From: Parapedobacter pyrenivorans_A | Lineage (GTDB): Bacteria > Bacteroidota > Bacteroidia > Sphingobacteriales > Sphingobacteriaceae | Length of the DNA: 64,000 bases | NCBI RefSeq assembly: GCF_041925275.1 | Contig: NZ_JBHEUZ010000014.1 | Location: forward strand, 62,001-126,000 | Direction of reading: 5' to 3' | In this document: piece by piece, positions 1 to 8,209 of the stretch | Position numbering within the stretch: the stretch's first letter is position 1 | Layout of the letters: the number at the start of each line of letters is the position of its first letter | Position numbers and translations under genes: made by a program | The notes under the pieces: generated by a model | Told to the model about the DNA's origin: nothing | Database searches by the model: none | What the model saw: the letters and a program-made list of their open reading frames with translations, nothing else

Positions 1-584
1 CCAACCCGCAATTCAAGGCGTTCAAATATAACTTGGCGTTCAACGGCACCACAACACGGTTTTGGCCCCAGGAAAGCCAGGCGGCGGCATCGGGCGGCTT
101 CTTCGGCAGTGACCCGTCCATAGACATGGGCAATACCATCGTTACCGATCTGCTTGCCCAGCAAAGCACCGGCCAGAAAAGCATCTACGAGGAAACCTAT
201 TTGATTACCGACAGCGTGCGCCAGATCCAATGGCGTTTCACCAACGAATCGCGTGAAATTGCTGGCTACGAATGCCGCCGCGCCAATGCACTGGTGCTCG
301 ATTCCATCTACGTTGTCGCGTTTTACACCGATCAGATCCCTGTTTCGGGTGGCCCCGAATCGTTTACCGGCTTGCCGGGTATGATACTTGGGGTAGCTCT
401 TCCCCACGAAAACGTAACCTATTTCGCTACCAAGGTAGACGACCGGCCGGTATCGGCCAAAGAGCTGGCACCGCCCACTAAGGGGAAGGCGGTCAACTAC
501 CGCGAGTTGCGCGAGCAGCTGGAAGCTAGCCTGAAGAATTGGGGCGACTATGCGAAATCCATCCTGAAAGCCATGCTGCTCTGA
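1..584 (+). CDS. GLPGLI family protein, 5'-truncated by window edge
   Basis: The reading frame is open from the left edge (first full codon at 3), so the true start lies upstream; the first in-frame alternative start codon, TTG at 33, is probably internal. The signature FTGLPGMILGV lies about 110 residues into the visible part, preceded by the FYTDQIPVSGGP stretch that normally sits just before it. This is the hallmark of the GLPGLI family, secreted or periplasmic Bacteroidota proteins of about 250-280 residues and unknown function, often next to TonB-dependent receptors. About 190 residues are visible, so roughly the N-terminal quarter, including any signal peptide, is missing. Family assignment is firm; function is unknown. 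Confidence 0.85.
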   Translation, partial: NPQFKAFKYNLAFNGTTTRFWPQESQAAASGGFFGSDPSIDMGNTIVTDLLAQQSTGQKSIYEETYLITDSVRQIQWRFTNESREIAGYECRRANALVLDSIYVVAFYTDQIPVSGGPESFTGLPGMILGVALPHENVTYFATKVDDRPVSAKELAPPTKGKAVNYRELREQLEASLKNWGDYAKSILKAMLL

Positions 585-672
585 TCCCGGCCATTCAGCC
601 CCAAAACTCTCCTTAAATCCCTGCCATCAGCGTAATCTTTCAATGGCGGCGGAGAGATTAAGAGAATTTGCC

Positions 673-680
673 TAAGTTTG
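673..680 (+). promoter_or_regulatory. Bacteroidota -7 box upstream of metA
   Basis: The sequence CCTAAGTTTG contains TAAGTTTG, a perfect match to the Bacteroidota -7 consensus TAnnTTTG. Transcription should start near 687, giving a leader of about 20 nt. No clear TTG/TTTG is seen at the -33 position. Confidence 0.6.
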
Positions 681-708
681 TGCCTTCATTAAGGTGCAAG
701 GAAACAGC

Positions 709-1653
709 ATGCCAGTAAAGATACCCGATAGTCTCCCAGCGATAGCGCAACTGAAGAATGAGAATATTTTTGTGATGGATGACCGCCGGGCCAACACGCA
801 GGATATCCGTCCGATGCGCGTCATCATCCTTAACCTGATGCCGTTGAAAATATCAACCGAGACCGATTTTATCAGGTTGCTATCCAATAACCCGTTGCAA
901 GTGGAGATTGAGTTTCTGCGCTTAGATACCCATACGCCCAAAAACACCCCTTTAGAGCACCTGGAGCTGTTTTACAAGGGTTTCAAGGAGGTGGCCGATA
1001 ACTATTACGATGGCATGATCATCACTGGTGCGCCGGTAGAACAGTTGGCGTTTGAAGATGTTTCCTATTGGGACGAGATGAAGATGATTTTTGAATGGGC
1101 GCGGACGCACGTTACTTCCACGCTGTATATCTGTTGGGCCTCGCAAGCGGCACTTTACCATTTTCACGATGTGAGGAAGGTGCCGTTGGATAGGAAGCTG
1201 TTCGGTGTTTTCAAGCATACGGCGCTTGATAAAAGACATCCCTTGTTCCGGGGGTTCGACGATGAGTTCTACATCCCGCATAGCCGCCATACCACCCTCG
1301 CGGATGAAGACCTGAACGGTGCGTTAGGGGTTGATGTCCTCGCTACGTCGGCGGAGGCAGGCGTGGCGATTGCGGCAACACGGGGCGGCAGAGAGTTTTA
1401 CCTGACAGGGCATTCGGAATATGCGCCATGGACCCTCCATGAGGAGTATATCCGCGACCTGGAAAAAGGGGCTCCCATCGACCTGCCGAAGCATTATTAC
1501 GCGGGCGATGATCCGAAAAGTGAGCCGGTAGTCCGCTGGGCCAGCCACGCGAACCTATTGTTCAATAATTGGCTGAACTACTTCGTTTACCAGGAGACAC
1601 CGTACGATTTGACGGATATCGCACATTTAGGGGAAATAAAACCGCACGGATAG
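709..1653 (+). CDS. metA: Homoserine O-acetyltransferase (MetA family)
   Basis: Acylates the hydroxyl of L-homoserine in methionine biosynthesis (cytoplasm). The start at 709 gives MPVKIPDSLPA, the usual MetA N-terminus, and a length of 314 residues (E. coli MetA is 309); an in-frame GTG at 694 is less likely. The catalytic Cys is C142 in ICWASQAA, and the His/Glu of the catalytic set lie in GHSEYAPW. Residue 111 is Glu (GAPVEQ). Published work on MetA enzymes links Glu111 to acetyl-CoA and Gly111 (as in E. coli) to succinyl-CoA use, so acetyl transfer is the better prediction. No other methionine gene is adjacent; it appears monocistronic behind its own -7 box. Confidence 0.93.
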   Translation: MPVKIPDSLPAIAQLKNENIFVMDDRRANTQDIRPMRVIILNLMPLKISTETDFIRLLSNNPLQVEIEFLRLDTHTPKNTPLEHLELFYKGFKEVADNYYDGMIITGAPVEQLAFEDVSYWDEMKMIFEWARTHVTSTLYICWASQAALYHFHDVRKVPLDRKLFGVFKHTALDKRHPLFRGFDDEFYIPHSRHTTLADEDLNGALGVDVLATSAEAGVAIAATRGGREFYLTGHSEYAPWTLHEEYIRDLEKGAPIDLPKHYYAGDDPKSEPVVRWASHANLLFNNWLNYFVYQETPYDLTDIAHLGEIKPHG

Positions 1654-1664
1654 CACGTCGCGCC

Positions 1665-2876
1665 CTATTTATAGAGTAGGTATTGTTTTCTCATCGTTTT
1701 ATAGGCCTCCAAGCCCGGTTCCCATGATTTGCGGATTTCCGCTGCTGCTACGCCTGCTTCGATCTGTTTCTTAAATTCATAGACACCGGCCAGGTAATCG
1801 ATATTGCCGATTTGCCGGTGTATGCTCCGATCGAAGAACTGGGCCTTGTCGGGGAATTTGGCATACAGCTCGATTATCCAATCCAGGTTGATTTGCTTCG
1901 CTGCCACCAGTTTTTCCAAGTCCTCATCACGGAGGTCCATGCCGTAGCATGTTTGGTCTTGGTAGATGGGATCTTCCGCTCGGCCGGGCATGGAGACAGG
2001 GGTATAAGAGAAATCATAGATGCCACGATACATAGGCCCACCAACCATGGTAAATGGATAATCCGTGCCACGCCCGTGATTTAGCGCCACGCCTTCGAAA
2101 AGGCAGGTAGACGGATAAAGTAGGATACCGGCTTCGGTGTTGAGGTTGGGCGAAGGGTTCACCGGTAGCTTGTACAGCATGTCGTGGTTATAGTTGTCAT
2201 TTTTAACGATGGTGAGCCTGCATTTCAGGTTATCTTCCAGCCAGCCTTCCCCATTGGCCATCTGCGCAAATTCAGCCACCGTTAGGCCATGGCTTATCGG
2301 TATCGGGAATTGGCCGATGCCCGATTTAAGCCTCATGTCCAGGATAGGGCCATCGATCAGATACGCGTTTGGGTTCGGGCGGTCCAAGATCATCAATTCC
2401 TTTCCATACCTCGCACACGATTCCATTACATCCCTTAGCGTATTGATGTTGGTGTAGAACCTACAGCCCACATCCTGGATATCAAAGATGACGATATCCA
2501 CGTCCTTCAAATCCGCTGCGCTGGGTTTCTTCTTTTTACCATAAAGCGAAACGATCTTGACGCCCGTACCGGGGTCCACCTCATCCGAGACTTCCGTTCC
2601 GTTACTGGCGTTCCCCCGAAAACCATGCTCCGGCCCGAAAACCTTTACCACGGTTACGCCCCGTTTTAACAGGCTGTCCAGTAAATGGGTATCACCGATT
2701 ACGCTCGTTTGGTTGGCTACCAACGCGACCCGTTTCCCCCCGAGTTTACCGATATACCGCTCGGTCTGTTCCGCGCCCGTCTTTATCACGTCGTTGGCAT
2801 ATTTTAGTTGGGCATACAACACGTTCGAAATCAGTAACAGACCCGCAATCATATAGACCATCTTTCTCTTCATCAT
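1665..2876 (-). CDS. DUF1343 / NamZ-like exo-beta-N-acetylmuramidase, secreted
   Basis: 403 residues with a signal peptide (KRKMVYMIAGLLLISNVLYAQ region). Family signatures are VALVANQTS, FGPEHGFRG, VIFDIQDVGCRFY, ILDRPNPN, NPSPNLNT and LNHGRGTDYPF. DUF1343 includes B. subtilis NamZ/YbbC and its Tannerella homologue, which remove N-acetylmuramic acid from the non-reducing ends of peptidoglycan fragments (GH171). The likely role is periplasmic cell-wall turnover, related in purpose to mpl at 55.3 kb although the genes are far apart. The start could be either of two adjacent ATG codons. It converges on metA, with only 11 bp between the stop codons. The biochemical activity is inferred from the family. 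Confidence 0.88.
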   Translation of the reverse strand: MMKRKMVYMIAGLLLISNVLYAQLKYANDVIKTGAEQTERYIGKLGGKRVALVANQTSVIGDTHLLDSLLKRGVTVVKVFGPEHGFRGNASNGTEVSDEVDPGTGVKIVSLYGKKKKPSAADLKDVDIVIFDIQDVGCRFYTNINTLRDVMESCARYGKELMILDRPNPNAYLIDGPILDMRLKSGIGQFPIPISHGLTVAEFAQMANGEGWLEDNLKCRLTIVKNDNYNHDMLYKLPVNPSPNLNTEAGILLYPSTCLFEGVALNHGRGTDYPFTMVGGPMYRGIYDFSYTPVSMPGRAEDPIYQDQTCYGMDLRDEDLEKLVAAKQINLDWIIELYAKFPDKAQFFDRSIHRQIGNIDYLAGVYEFKKQIEAGVAAAEIRKSWEPGLEAYKTMRKQYLLYK

Positions 2877-3011
2877 AAACGTTAATTGACCGTGCTAAAT
2901 ATAAGGATTACGATTCGAAGCCGGTTGTGTTTTTAAAAAATCTGATATTCAATAATTTATTTCTACCTTGCGTGTGCAATTAATTATTTTATTCATTTTT
3001 ATCCAAATGCC

Positions 3012-3203
3012 ATGCAAGAAGGCAAAGTAAAATTTTTCAATGAAACCAAAGGTTTCGGATTCATCACGCCCAATGACGGCGGACGTGAAGTTTTTGTTCA
3101 CTCTTCCGGCCTGATAGACCGTATCCGTGAGAACGACGAAGTTTCATTTGAAGTAGCCCAAGGCCAGAAAGGGCCCAACGCAGTAAATGTCAAATTGATT
3201 TAA
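3012..3203 (+). CDS. Cold-shock protein, CspA family
   Basis: 63 residues forming a single cold-shock domain. The RNP1-like motif KGFGFI and the RNP2-like VFVHSS carry the aromatic residues that stack on single-stranded RNA or DNA. It acts as an RNA chaperone that melts secondary structure during cold or growth-phase shifts. The small size and MQEGKVKFF start are typical. The 135-bp gap to the divergent NamZ gene is AT-rich and holds a weak -7-like TACCTTG near 2966. A strong intrinsic terminator follows directly, so the gene is monocistronic. Confidence 0.95.
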   Translation: MQEGKVKFFNETKGFGFITPNDGGREVFVHSSGLIDRIRENDEVSFEVAQGQKGPNAVNVKLI

Positions 3204-3228
3204 GTCCATTTTTCAGATATTGTATTGA

Positions 3229-3260
3229 CCATCCGATGGCCTTCATCGGGTGGTTTTTTT
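3229..3260 (+). terminator. Intrinsic terminator of the cold-shock gene
   Basis: A 10-bp stem, CCATCCGATG against CATCGGGTGG with one G-U pair, closes a 4-5 nt loop and is followed by seven T residues. Confidence 0.85.
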
Positions 3261-3351
3261 ATACCTTCCCGATCCGGCCCGCACTAGTGGCGTATACCCC
3301 GGCAATGCGACCTGTCTTCAACACCGTAGGGCCAAACCAAGCCTTGGAAAT

Positions 3352-3421
3352 ATACCTATTTTTAGGTATTTCACATATAGCTGTTAAGCGCTAACTTTCA
3401 GCCATATATCATTCATATATG
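3352..3421 (+). promoter_or_regulatory. Cluster of dyads upstream of an unknown operon
   Basis: Two perfect inverted repeats lie in the 90 bp before the operon: ATACCTA-4 bp-TAGGTAT (3352-3369) and CATATAT-5 bp-ATATATG (3403-3421). Between them is a near-palindrome, GTTAAGCGCTAAC. They may be operator sites; no TAnnTTTG box was found here. Confidence 0.4.
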
Positions 3422-3444
3422 TGTTACTTAAAACCCTATCCACC

Positions 3445-3666
3445 ATGGCACGCTATAAAGTAGTCTGTACCGAAAGCGATTACGCGTATACATTCGACAG
3501 CCTGTCGGATGCCGAGACGGCTGCAGGAAACCACAACAGGCGCAAAGGACACGCGCCCATCAATATCTACGAATTGGACGATCTCGCAGAACTGACACGC
3601 GATCAGCTGTTGGCTTGTCTGATCCCTGATCCCCACTTGGGCATCCTGAATATCTATGCGGTATGA
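3445..3666 (+). CDS. Hypothetical small protein
   Basis: 73 residues from the ATG at 3445, which follows CACC; an in-frame GTG at 3421 would add eight residues and overlap a dyad. I do not recognise a family. The sequence is soluble, with no signal or membrane segment, and contains a polar region (NHNRRKGHAP) followed by an acidic stretch (YELDDLAELTRD). Its stop overlaps the next start in a GTATGA arrangement (4-bp overlap), so the two are probably translationally coupled. It is the first gene of a three-gene operon with two envelope proteins. Confidence 0.6.
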   Translation: MARYKVVCTESDYAYTFDSLSDAETAAGNHNRRKGHAPINIYELDDLAELTRDQLLACLIPDPHLGILNIYAV

Positions 3667-4568
3667 AGCGTCTTGTTATCATGCTGATGATTTGCCAATC
3701 GGCCATTGCCCAAGAATTGCGGTTTCAGCATGGTGTGGGCTTCTCGCTGTACTTCGGCAACGAATTCAAGTACCTGCTAAGCTATAATCCCAACATCGCT
3801 TACCCCATCCCTACATCGGGCGGGCAAGCCATCATCCCGATGCTCGATTCAAAAATATCAATCTATAACAACAACCTGGGGAGTTCGGTACTACCCGCAT
3901 TCAGAAACAGGCTTCATGTGAACCTTGCGTTCTCTCCGGTGATGAGCTATTCTTTTGGCAAATCCAGCCCCCATAACCCCGGGTATATACCCGTTTTTTC
4001 AAGCACGTTCTTCGGGATGGCCAACACCGATTACGACAATAATGTCGGGCTATCCACCATTTACGTATGGCAAATGGGGTTTGGAAAGATCCGGCCTTCG
4101 CTAAAGTCGCAACGCATCGGGCAGCTTTTCGTTTCGACCAAATGGGCCTACTTTTTTTATTACAACGATGGTGGTCCCATCAACAAGTGGTTTGGCGATA
4201 AGGAAGACCGTTATTGGACGGGGGGCGGTGGGTTGGGTATCAAGTATACTCATCAGCGAGAGGTACAGCATATTGCCCTGAATTTCGATAAGTACAGTGG
4301 GTTTATCAAGCATGCCTTCGAGGCCAGCGGTTTGTTGTATGCCGACAATGTGATGTACAGGGATCCCGTCGAAACGAGTTACAATTCGAGTAAATATTCG
4401 ATTCGTTACCTCCATCCATCCCTGTATTTCGGGGCTTCGGTCAACTGGTGGAATACGCCTTTCGATTTCCAGGATTTTATCCACCGCAATATTTCGAGCG
4501 ATCCGTATCACTTCAAACTCAGGAAAAAACATGTCGACTTTGAAATCATCGGCTTCTATGAGAACTAA
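3663..4568 (+). CDS. Hypothetical secreted protein, possible outer-membrane barrel
   Basis: 301 residues with a short signal peptide (MKRLVIMLMICQSAIAQ). The mature part is rich in aromatic residues and alternating patterns such as FSLYFGNEFKYLLSY and HPSLYFGASVNWW, which suggests an outer-membrane beta-barrel; it ends in a polar tail. No known family was recognised. The start overlaps the upstream gene by 4 bp and its end overlaps the downstream lipoprotein start by 11 bp, so the three genes form a tight operon. Confidence 0.7.
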   Translation: MKRLVIMLMICQSAIAQELRFQHGVGFSLYFGNEFKYLLSYNPNIAYPIPTSGGQAIIPMLDSKISIYNNNLGSSVLPAFRNRLHVNLAFSPVMSYSFGKSSPHNPGYIPVFSSTFFGMANTDYDNNVGLSTIYVWQMGFGKIRPSLKSQRIGQLFVSTKWAYFFYYNDGGPINKWFGDKEDRYWTGGGGLGIKYTHQREVQHIALNFDKYSGFIKHAFEASGLLYADNVMYRDPVETSYNSSKYSIRYLHPSLYFGASVNWWNTPFDFQDFIHRNISSDPYHFKLRKKHVDFEIIGFYEN

Positions 4569-5613
4569 TTTACCAGGGCTATGCATTGCGCTCGTGCTGT
4601 TCGGTTGCCATGCAAAGCAGGCCTCCGTGGGTAAGTTTTACTCCGGCCTTTCGTTTAAGGACGAGCGGCACTTCAGCCATTCGATCATGCAGGATGCCCA
4701 TGCGCTCGTCAAGATAGTAAACGATAGCTACGGCTACTATTCATGGAAGACCATCAAGCATAACTTCGTGTTGAGCAATCAGCGCCAGTTGCTCCATCCC
4801 GATCGGACCAAAGGCGCGGATACCAGTATCGTTTCGATTTACCGCACCATTACCAATGCGGAGCTGCTAACATTCAAGAACGACCAGCAAAGCTATATTG
4901 CCAAAGAAGGCAACGTGTTGCGGAATAACCTATACTTTATCGATGATCATCGGTGTATTTACCTTAGTTTCGACGATGACCGGTCGGTGGGGGATGCCCG
5001 GAATATCATTCCCCTTTATTTCGACAGGGAAGCGTATCCGATCCCGAAAAAGAGCCAGAAACGTTTCGAGCAATACCTCCGTGGCTATTACACGATCAAT
5101 GGATCGGACCTGTTCATCCATTTTGAAAATGCGTTCTCACCCGCGGCCAATTACTTCGTGAATGCAAAAATCACCGAACGTGGCATCACGTTTCTTTCAA
5201 TGACCGTTCCCAACAGCCCCAACACGCTGTACGAAGCAGGCTATAACGCCAACCAGATCCAGTTTTCCCGGGTACTCCACGACATCGCCCAGCCCGAGTT
5301 TGAGTTGGTCCGTCCTGTGAAGGATGTTATTTACCCGCCACAGTGTTATATCAGCACCGGTTTTGAGTTGCTGGATGGCCGTAAGGAACGAAATCCACTG
5401 CATGACGCGCTGTTGGCCAAATACCCCGGGGATGTGACACCCAACGATACGTTGGTTATCACGGCGGTAAATTATACCTATGATTTTGAAAATGAAGACC
5501 ACGCACGTACGTATACGCTGAAAAAGTGGAAAGGATCGTTAATGAACTACTCCATTACTGAGCGCATCGGTTTAAACCCGCTGCAGGATTCAAGTACGAT
5601 CACCACTTGGTAG
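4558..5613 (+). CDS. Hypothetical lipoprotein
   Basis: The start at 4558 gives MRTNLPGLCIALVLFGCHAKQ, a signal peptide ending in the lipobox LFGC, so the protein should be lipid-anchored; a start at 4531 would spoil this signal. 351 residues in total. The mature part mixes beta-rich segments (CIYLSFDDDRSV, DLFIHFENAF) without a recognisable family signature. It is the last gene of the operon with the 73-residue protein and the putative barrel protein, and may work with the latter at the outer membrane. Confidence 0.65.
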   Translation: MRTNLPGLCIALVLFGCHAKQASVGKFYSGLSFKDERHFSHSIMQDAHALVKIVNDSYGYYSWKTIKHNFVLSNQRQLLHPDRTKGADTSIVSIYRTITNAELLTFKNDQQSYIAKEGNVLRNNLYFIDDHRCIYLSFDDDRSVGDARNIIPLYFDREAYPIPKKSQKRFEQYLRGYYTINGSDLFIHFENAFSPAANYFVNAKITERGITFLSMTVPNSPNTLYEAGYNANQIQFSRVLHDIAQPEFELVRPVKDVIYPPQCYISTGFELLDGRKERNPLHDALLAKYPGDVTPNDTLVITAVNYTYDFENEDHARTYTLKKWKGSLMNYSITERIGLNPLQDSSTITTW

Positions 5614-5627
5614 GCGAAGCTACCTGG

Positions 5628-5837
5628 TTATCGTTTCAGCCTTATGTATAAAATAAGCAGACAAAGTGCCACCGCGATGAAGAAACAGGTGATTCCAAAC
5701 CGCCGTACCGATTTACGTCCGGCCGCGGGGAGGAAAGATCGGCGGCTATCCCGCGATAGCAGGTAGGTGCACACATACCCACTCCCGAACAAGCCGATGA
5801 CGAGGAGCCAAACCAGTTTCATCGAAGTATGATCCAC
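5628..5837 (-). CDS. Small two-helix membrane protein, hypothetical
   Basis: 69 residues (64 if it starts at the internal Met, 5822). Two hydrophobic helices, LVWLLVIGLFGSGYVCTYLL and ITCFFIAVALCLLILYI, flank a basic loop rich in Arg and Ser, which suggests a two-pass inner-membrane protein with a positively charged cytoplasmic loop. It converges on the lipoprotein gene with 14 bp between stops and diverges from the sensor kinase. No family recognised; the clean hydrophobic pattern is the main support. Confidence 0.5.
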   Translation of the reverse strand: MDHTSMKLVWLLVIGLFGSGYVCTYLLSRDSRRSFLPAAGRKSVRRFGITCFFIAVALCLLILYIRLKR

Positions 5838-6008
5838 TGTTGCATTTACGGCGCTAAAAATAGGTAAAAAGGTTAAGAAAATGAGTGGGAAGTAGATTCT
5901 ACCGGGTATGGCAAGCTCGCAATTATTTTTATATCTATCGGTTGTAATTTTCGTGCTCCGGCATTTTTTTCCAAAATAATTGTAATTTAGGGAATCGGTA
6001 GTACCTGG

Positions 6009-7886
6009 ATGCCTATGAATACTTATTCAAAATACGTGATGCCGTTTTGGTTGATGGCTTATCTGCTCAGCACTTCCGTTGCTTTGGCCCAAGCGGATGA
6101 AGCCGAGCGTTTGAAGCGAAGCCTCGGCCAGATTACAGATAGTACCGCCTACGTAGACGCATTAAACCGGTTAGCCCTGATTTCATACGAGCAAAGTGCG
6201 GATACAACCTTCCATTATGCCGTCCGCGCGCGCCAGATTGCCGATCGCCTCCACTATCAAAAGGGGAGGGCGGATGCGCTCAATAACCTCGGGGTGGTAT
6301 ATGATATCAAGGGAAACCCACAGTTGGCACTGAAATATTACAACGACGCCCATATGGTCTATACCCGGATTTCCGATACGGTAAACGTGGTACAAACCCT
6401 CATGAACATCGGCGGTGTATACCGACAGCTCGGACGGAATGACCGCTCCATCGAATATGTAGAGTCGGCGCTCGATTTAGGCTATGGGCTCTCGCAGGAT
6501 TCGATCCTTTCGCTGGTTATCTACAATTATCTGCTTCTTTTCCCCGAACGCACCGGGCAAGCCGAAGCGGACCGTTACATGCGCGATGCCAGGGAGATAG
6601 CCTCCCGTTATAATGATATACGCACCCTTATTGCGCTTGATCACCTCACGGCACAAGCATTGATTGACAAGGGAGAGCGCGAATCGGGGCTCGCCGTGTG
6701 GGACGGTGTGATAAACCAGGCCATAGAAAAGCGGCTTTATTACGTAAGTATGGATATGCTGGTTGGAATCGGTGATCTTGTGGCAACCGATGATCCCGCA
6801 CGTGCCGCAGCCTACTACAGCCGCGGGCTGGATATTGCCGATAGCCTCGACTACCTTTTCTATAGCAAGGTGATGGCCCGCAAGCTGTACGACCTGTATA
6901 CAACGATTAACGAACCTGCCGAGGCAAGCCATTACAGCCGGTTGCTGGTAGGGCTATATGACAAGCAGGAACTATTGGATAATACCGCAAACATCGATTA
7001 CGTCGACTATGCTATCAAAGAACAGCAACTGGAGCGATTGGAGGAAAAATCCCGCAGCCAGACCTTTTTCCTGTTGCTCGCCCTATTGGGGTGTGTGTTG
7101 GCTGTGGGGATCATATTGGCTATCCGCCAAACGCTTCGCGTGAGCCGGCGGCTGAATGCGCGGATCGTGGCGCAGAACCTGCACTTGCAGAAAACGTTGG
7201 ATGCGTTGGAACAGAGCCAAGCTGAGAACAGCCGCATCATGGATGTGGTGGCGCACGACTTGCGGAACCCCATCGGTGCAATCAGCTCCGCGGCATCCAT
7301 GCTTCTGGAAATGGGTGGCGGTATGGAGCACGAGCGGAAAATGCTCGAACTGATCCGCAAGTCCGCAACGGATTCCCTCGGACTCGTAACCGGCCTGCTC
7401 GAAGTAAACAAGCAGGCGGCCGATATGCCGAAAGAATCGGTGGACCTCGACGAACTCCTCCGCTATTGCGTGGACCTTATGCAAAGCAAGGCCGTGGCAA
7501 AGCAACAAGACATTGCGCTACGAAGTAGGTCCGTAACCATCATTGCCAACCGCGAGAAGCTGTGGCGGGTAGTCAGCAACCTCATTGCCAACGCCATCAA
7601 GTTTAGTCCGCCGGGTGGGCAAATCGACGTGCTGCTCCGCGTGAATCCGAACGGCGTGCGGATATCGGTGAAAGACCGGGGTATAGGCATACCCGAACAC
7701 CTCCGTGCCAAGGTTTTTGATATGTTTACCGAAGCGAAGCGGCCCGGCACCGACGGCGAACAGCCGTTCGGTTTGGGGTTGGCGATTTCCAAGCACATCG
7801 TGGAAGCACACGGGGGCCGTATCTGGTTTGAAAGCAATGCAGACAACGAACCGGGTACCACGTTCTTTTTGGAATTGCCCCATTGA
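6009..7886 (+). CDS. TPR-containing sensor histidine kinase
   Basis: 625 residues. A signal peptide (to about residue 28, ending ALAQ) is followed by a periplasmic region with TPR-like repeats (ADALNNLGVVYDIKGN, TLMNIGGVYRQLGRN), a membrane helix near residues 345-367 (TFFLLLALLGCVLAVGIILA), a coiled-coil linker, a HisKA domain with phospho-acceptor His416 in VVAHDLRNPIG, and an HATPase domain (N box NLIANAIKFSP, G1 VKDRGIGIP, G2 FGLGLAISKHI). It should autophosphorylate and pass phosphate to a response regulator, but none is encoded nearby, so it is an orphan kinase here. The ATG at 6015 is an alternative start. Confidence 0.92.
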   Translation: MPMNTYSKYVMPFWLMAYLLSTSVALAQADEAERLKRSLGQITDSTAYVDALNRLALISYEQSADTTFHYAVRARQIADRLHYQKGRADALNNLGVVYDIKGNPQLALKYYNDAHMVYTRISDTVNVVQTLMNIGGVYRQLGRNDRSIEYVESALDLGYGLSQDSILSLVIYNYLLLFPERTGQAEADRYMRDAREIASRYNDIRTLIALDHLTAQALIDKGERESGLAVWDGVINQAIEKRLYYVSMDMLVGIGDLVATDDPARAAAYYSRGLDIADSLDYLFYSKVMARKLYDLYTTINEPAEASHYSRLLVGLYDKQELLDNTANIDYVDYAIKEQQLERLEEKSRSQTFFLLLALLGCVLAVGIILAIRQTLRVSRRLNARIVAQNLHLQKTLDALEQSQAENSRIMDVVAHDLRNPIGAISSAASMLLEMGGGMEHERKMLELIRKSATDSLGLVTGLLEVNKQAADMPKESVDLDELLRYCVDLMQSKAVAKQQDIALRSRSVTIIANREKLWRVVSNLIANAIKFSPPGGQIDVLLRVNPNGVRISVKDRGIGIPEHLRAKVFDMFTEAKRPGTDGEQPFGLGLAISKHIVEAHGGRIWFESNADNEPGTTFFLELPH

Positions 7887-7940
7887 CCCGAAGCCATCGG
7901 TTGAAATGCAACGGAAATGAAACCGTCATGGTTTTCGAGA

Positions 7941-7979
7941 ATCACACACGGGAATGATAAAACGATGACAGCTTCATCG
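7941..7979. repeat. Dispersed repeat, copy 1
   Basis: ATCACACACGGG followed by a TGA-rich spacer and AGCTTCATCG recurs at 46177-46213. The two copies match over most of about 38 bp, and both lie just after a gene's stop. This copy contains a small hairpin, CGATGA-5 nt-TCATCG. Confidence 0.5.
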
Positions 7980-8036
7980 TCCTTGGAGAAAAAATAGACA
8001 GATGAAAAAATATGTTTAAAGAAGCAGAAAAAACCT

Positions 8037-8044
8037 TACCTTTG
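8037..8044 (+). promoter_or_regulatory. -7 box of carA
   Basis: TACCTTTG matches TAnnTTTG exactly. A GTTTA about 22 bp upstream is a weak -33 candidate. Transcription should begin near 8051, leaving a leader of about 160 nt before carA. Confidence 0.65.
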
Positions 8045-8108
8045 TCCCTCGTGAAATTTAGCGTACACTGCTATCAGACGAAATCTCCAAAACCCGGAAA
8101 CCTTTCCG

Positions 8109-8156
8109 ATGTATGTCGCATTTCTGATTGTATTTGGCCCGTAGAGGGCTTTTTTT
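8109..8156 (+). promoter_or_regulatory. Possible transcription attenuator in the carA leader
   Basis: Inside the carA leader, GCCC-GTAGA-GGGC (8137-8149) is followed by seven T residues, the form of an intrinsic terminator placed before its gene. An 11-codon ORF (ATG 8109, TAG 8142-8144) has its stop in the loop of this hairpin and runs through a T-rich stretch. This resembles leaders where coupled translation decides termination, as for E. coli pyrBI, but the stem is only 4-5 bp. It is an inference, not a recognised RNA family. Confidence 0.4.
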
Positions 8157-8209
8157 ATGGCTGTGGGCTAGATGACTAACGGACACTACAACACTATTAA
8201 TAACGACGA

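Noticed and set aside
4101..4586. 161-codon minus-strand ORF
   Set aside because: It is antisense to an operon with clear signal peptide and lipobox features on the plus strand.
8051..8179. 42-codon ORF from GTG through the carA leader hairpin
   Set aside because: Its GTG coincides with the predicted transcription start, it has no ribosome site, and the product resembles nothing; the leader is better explained by a hairpin with or without the 11-codon ORF.
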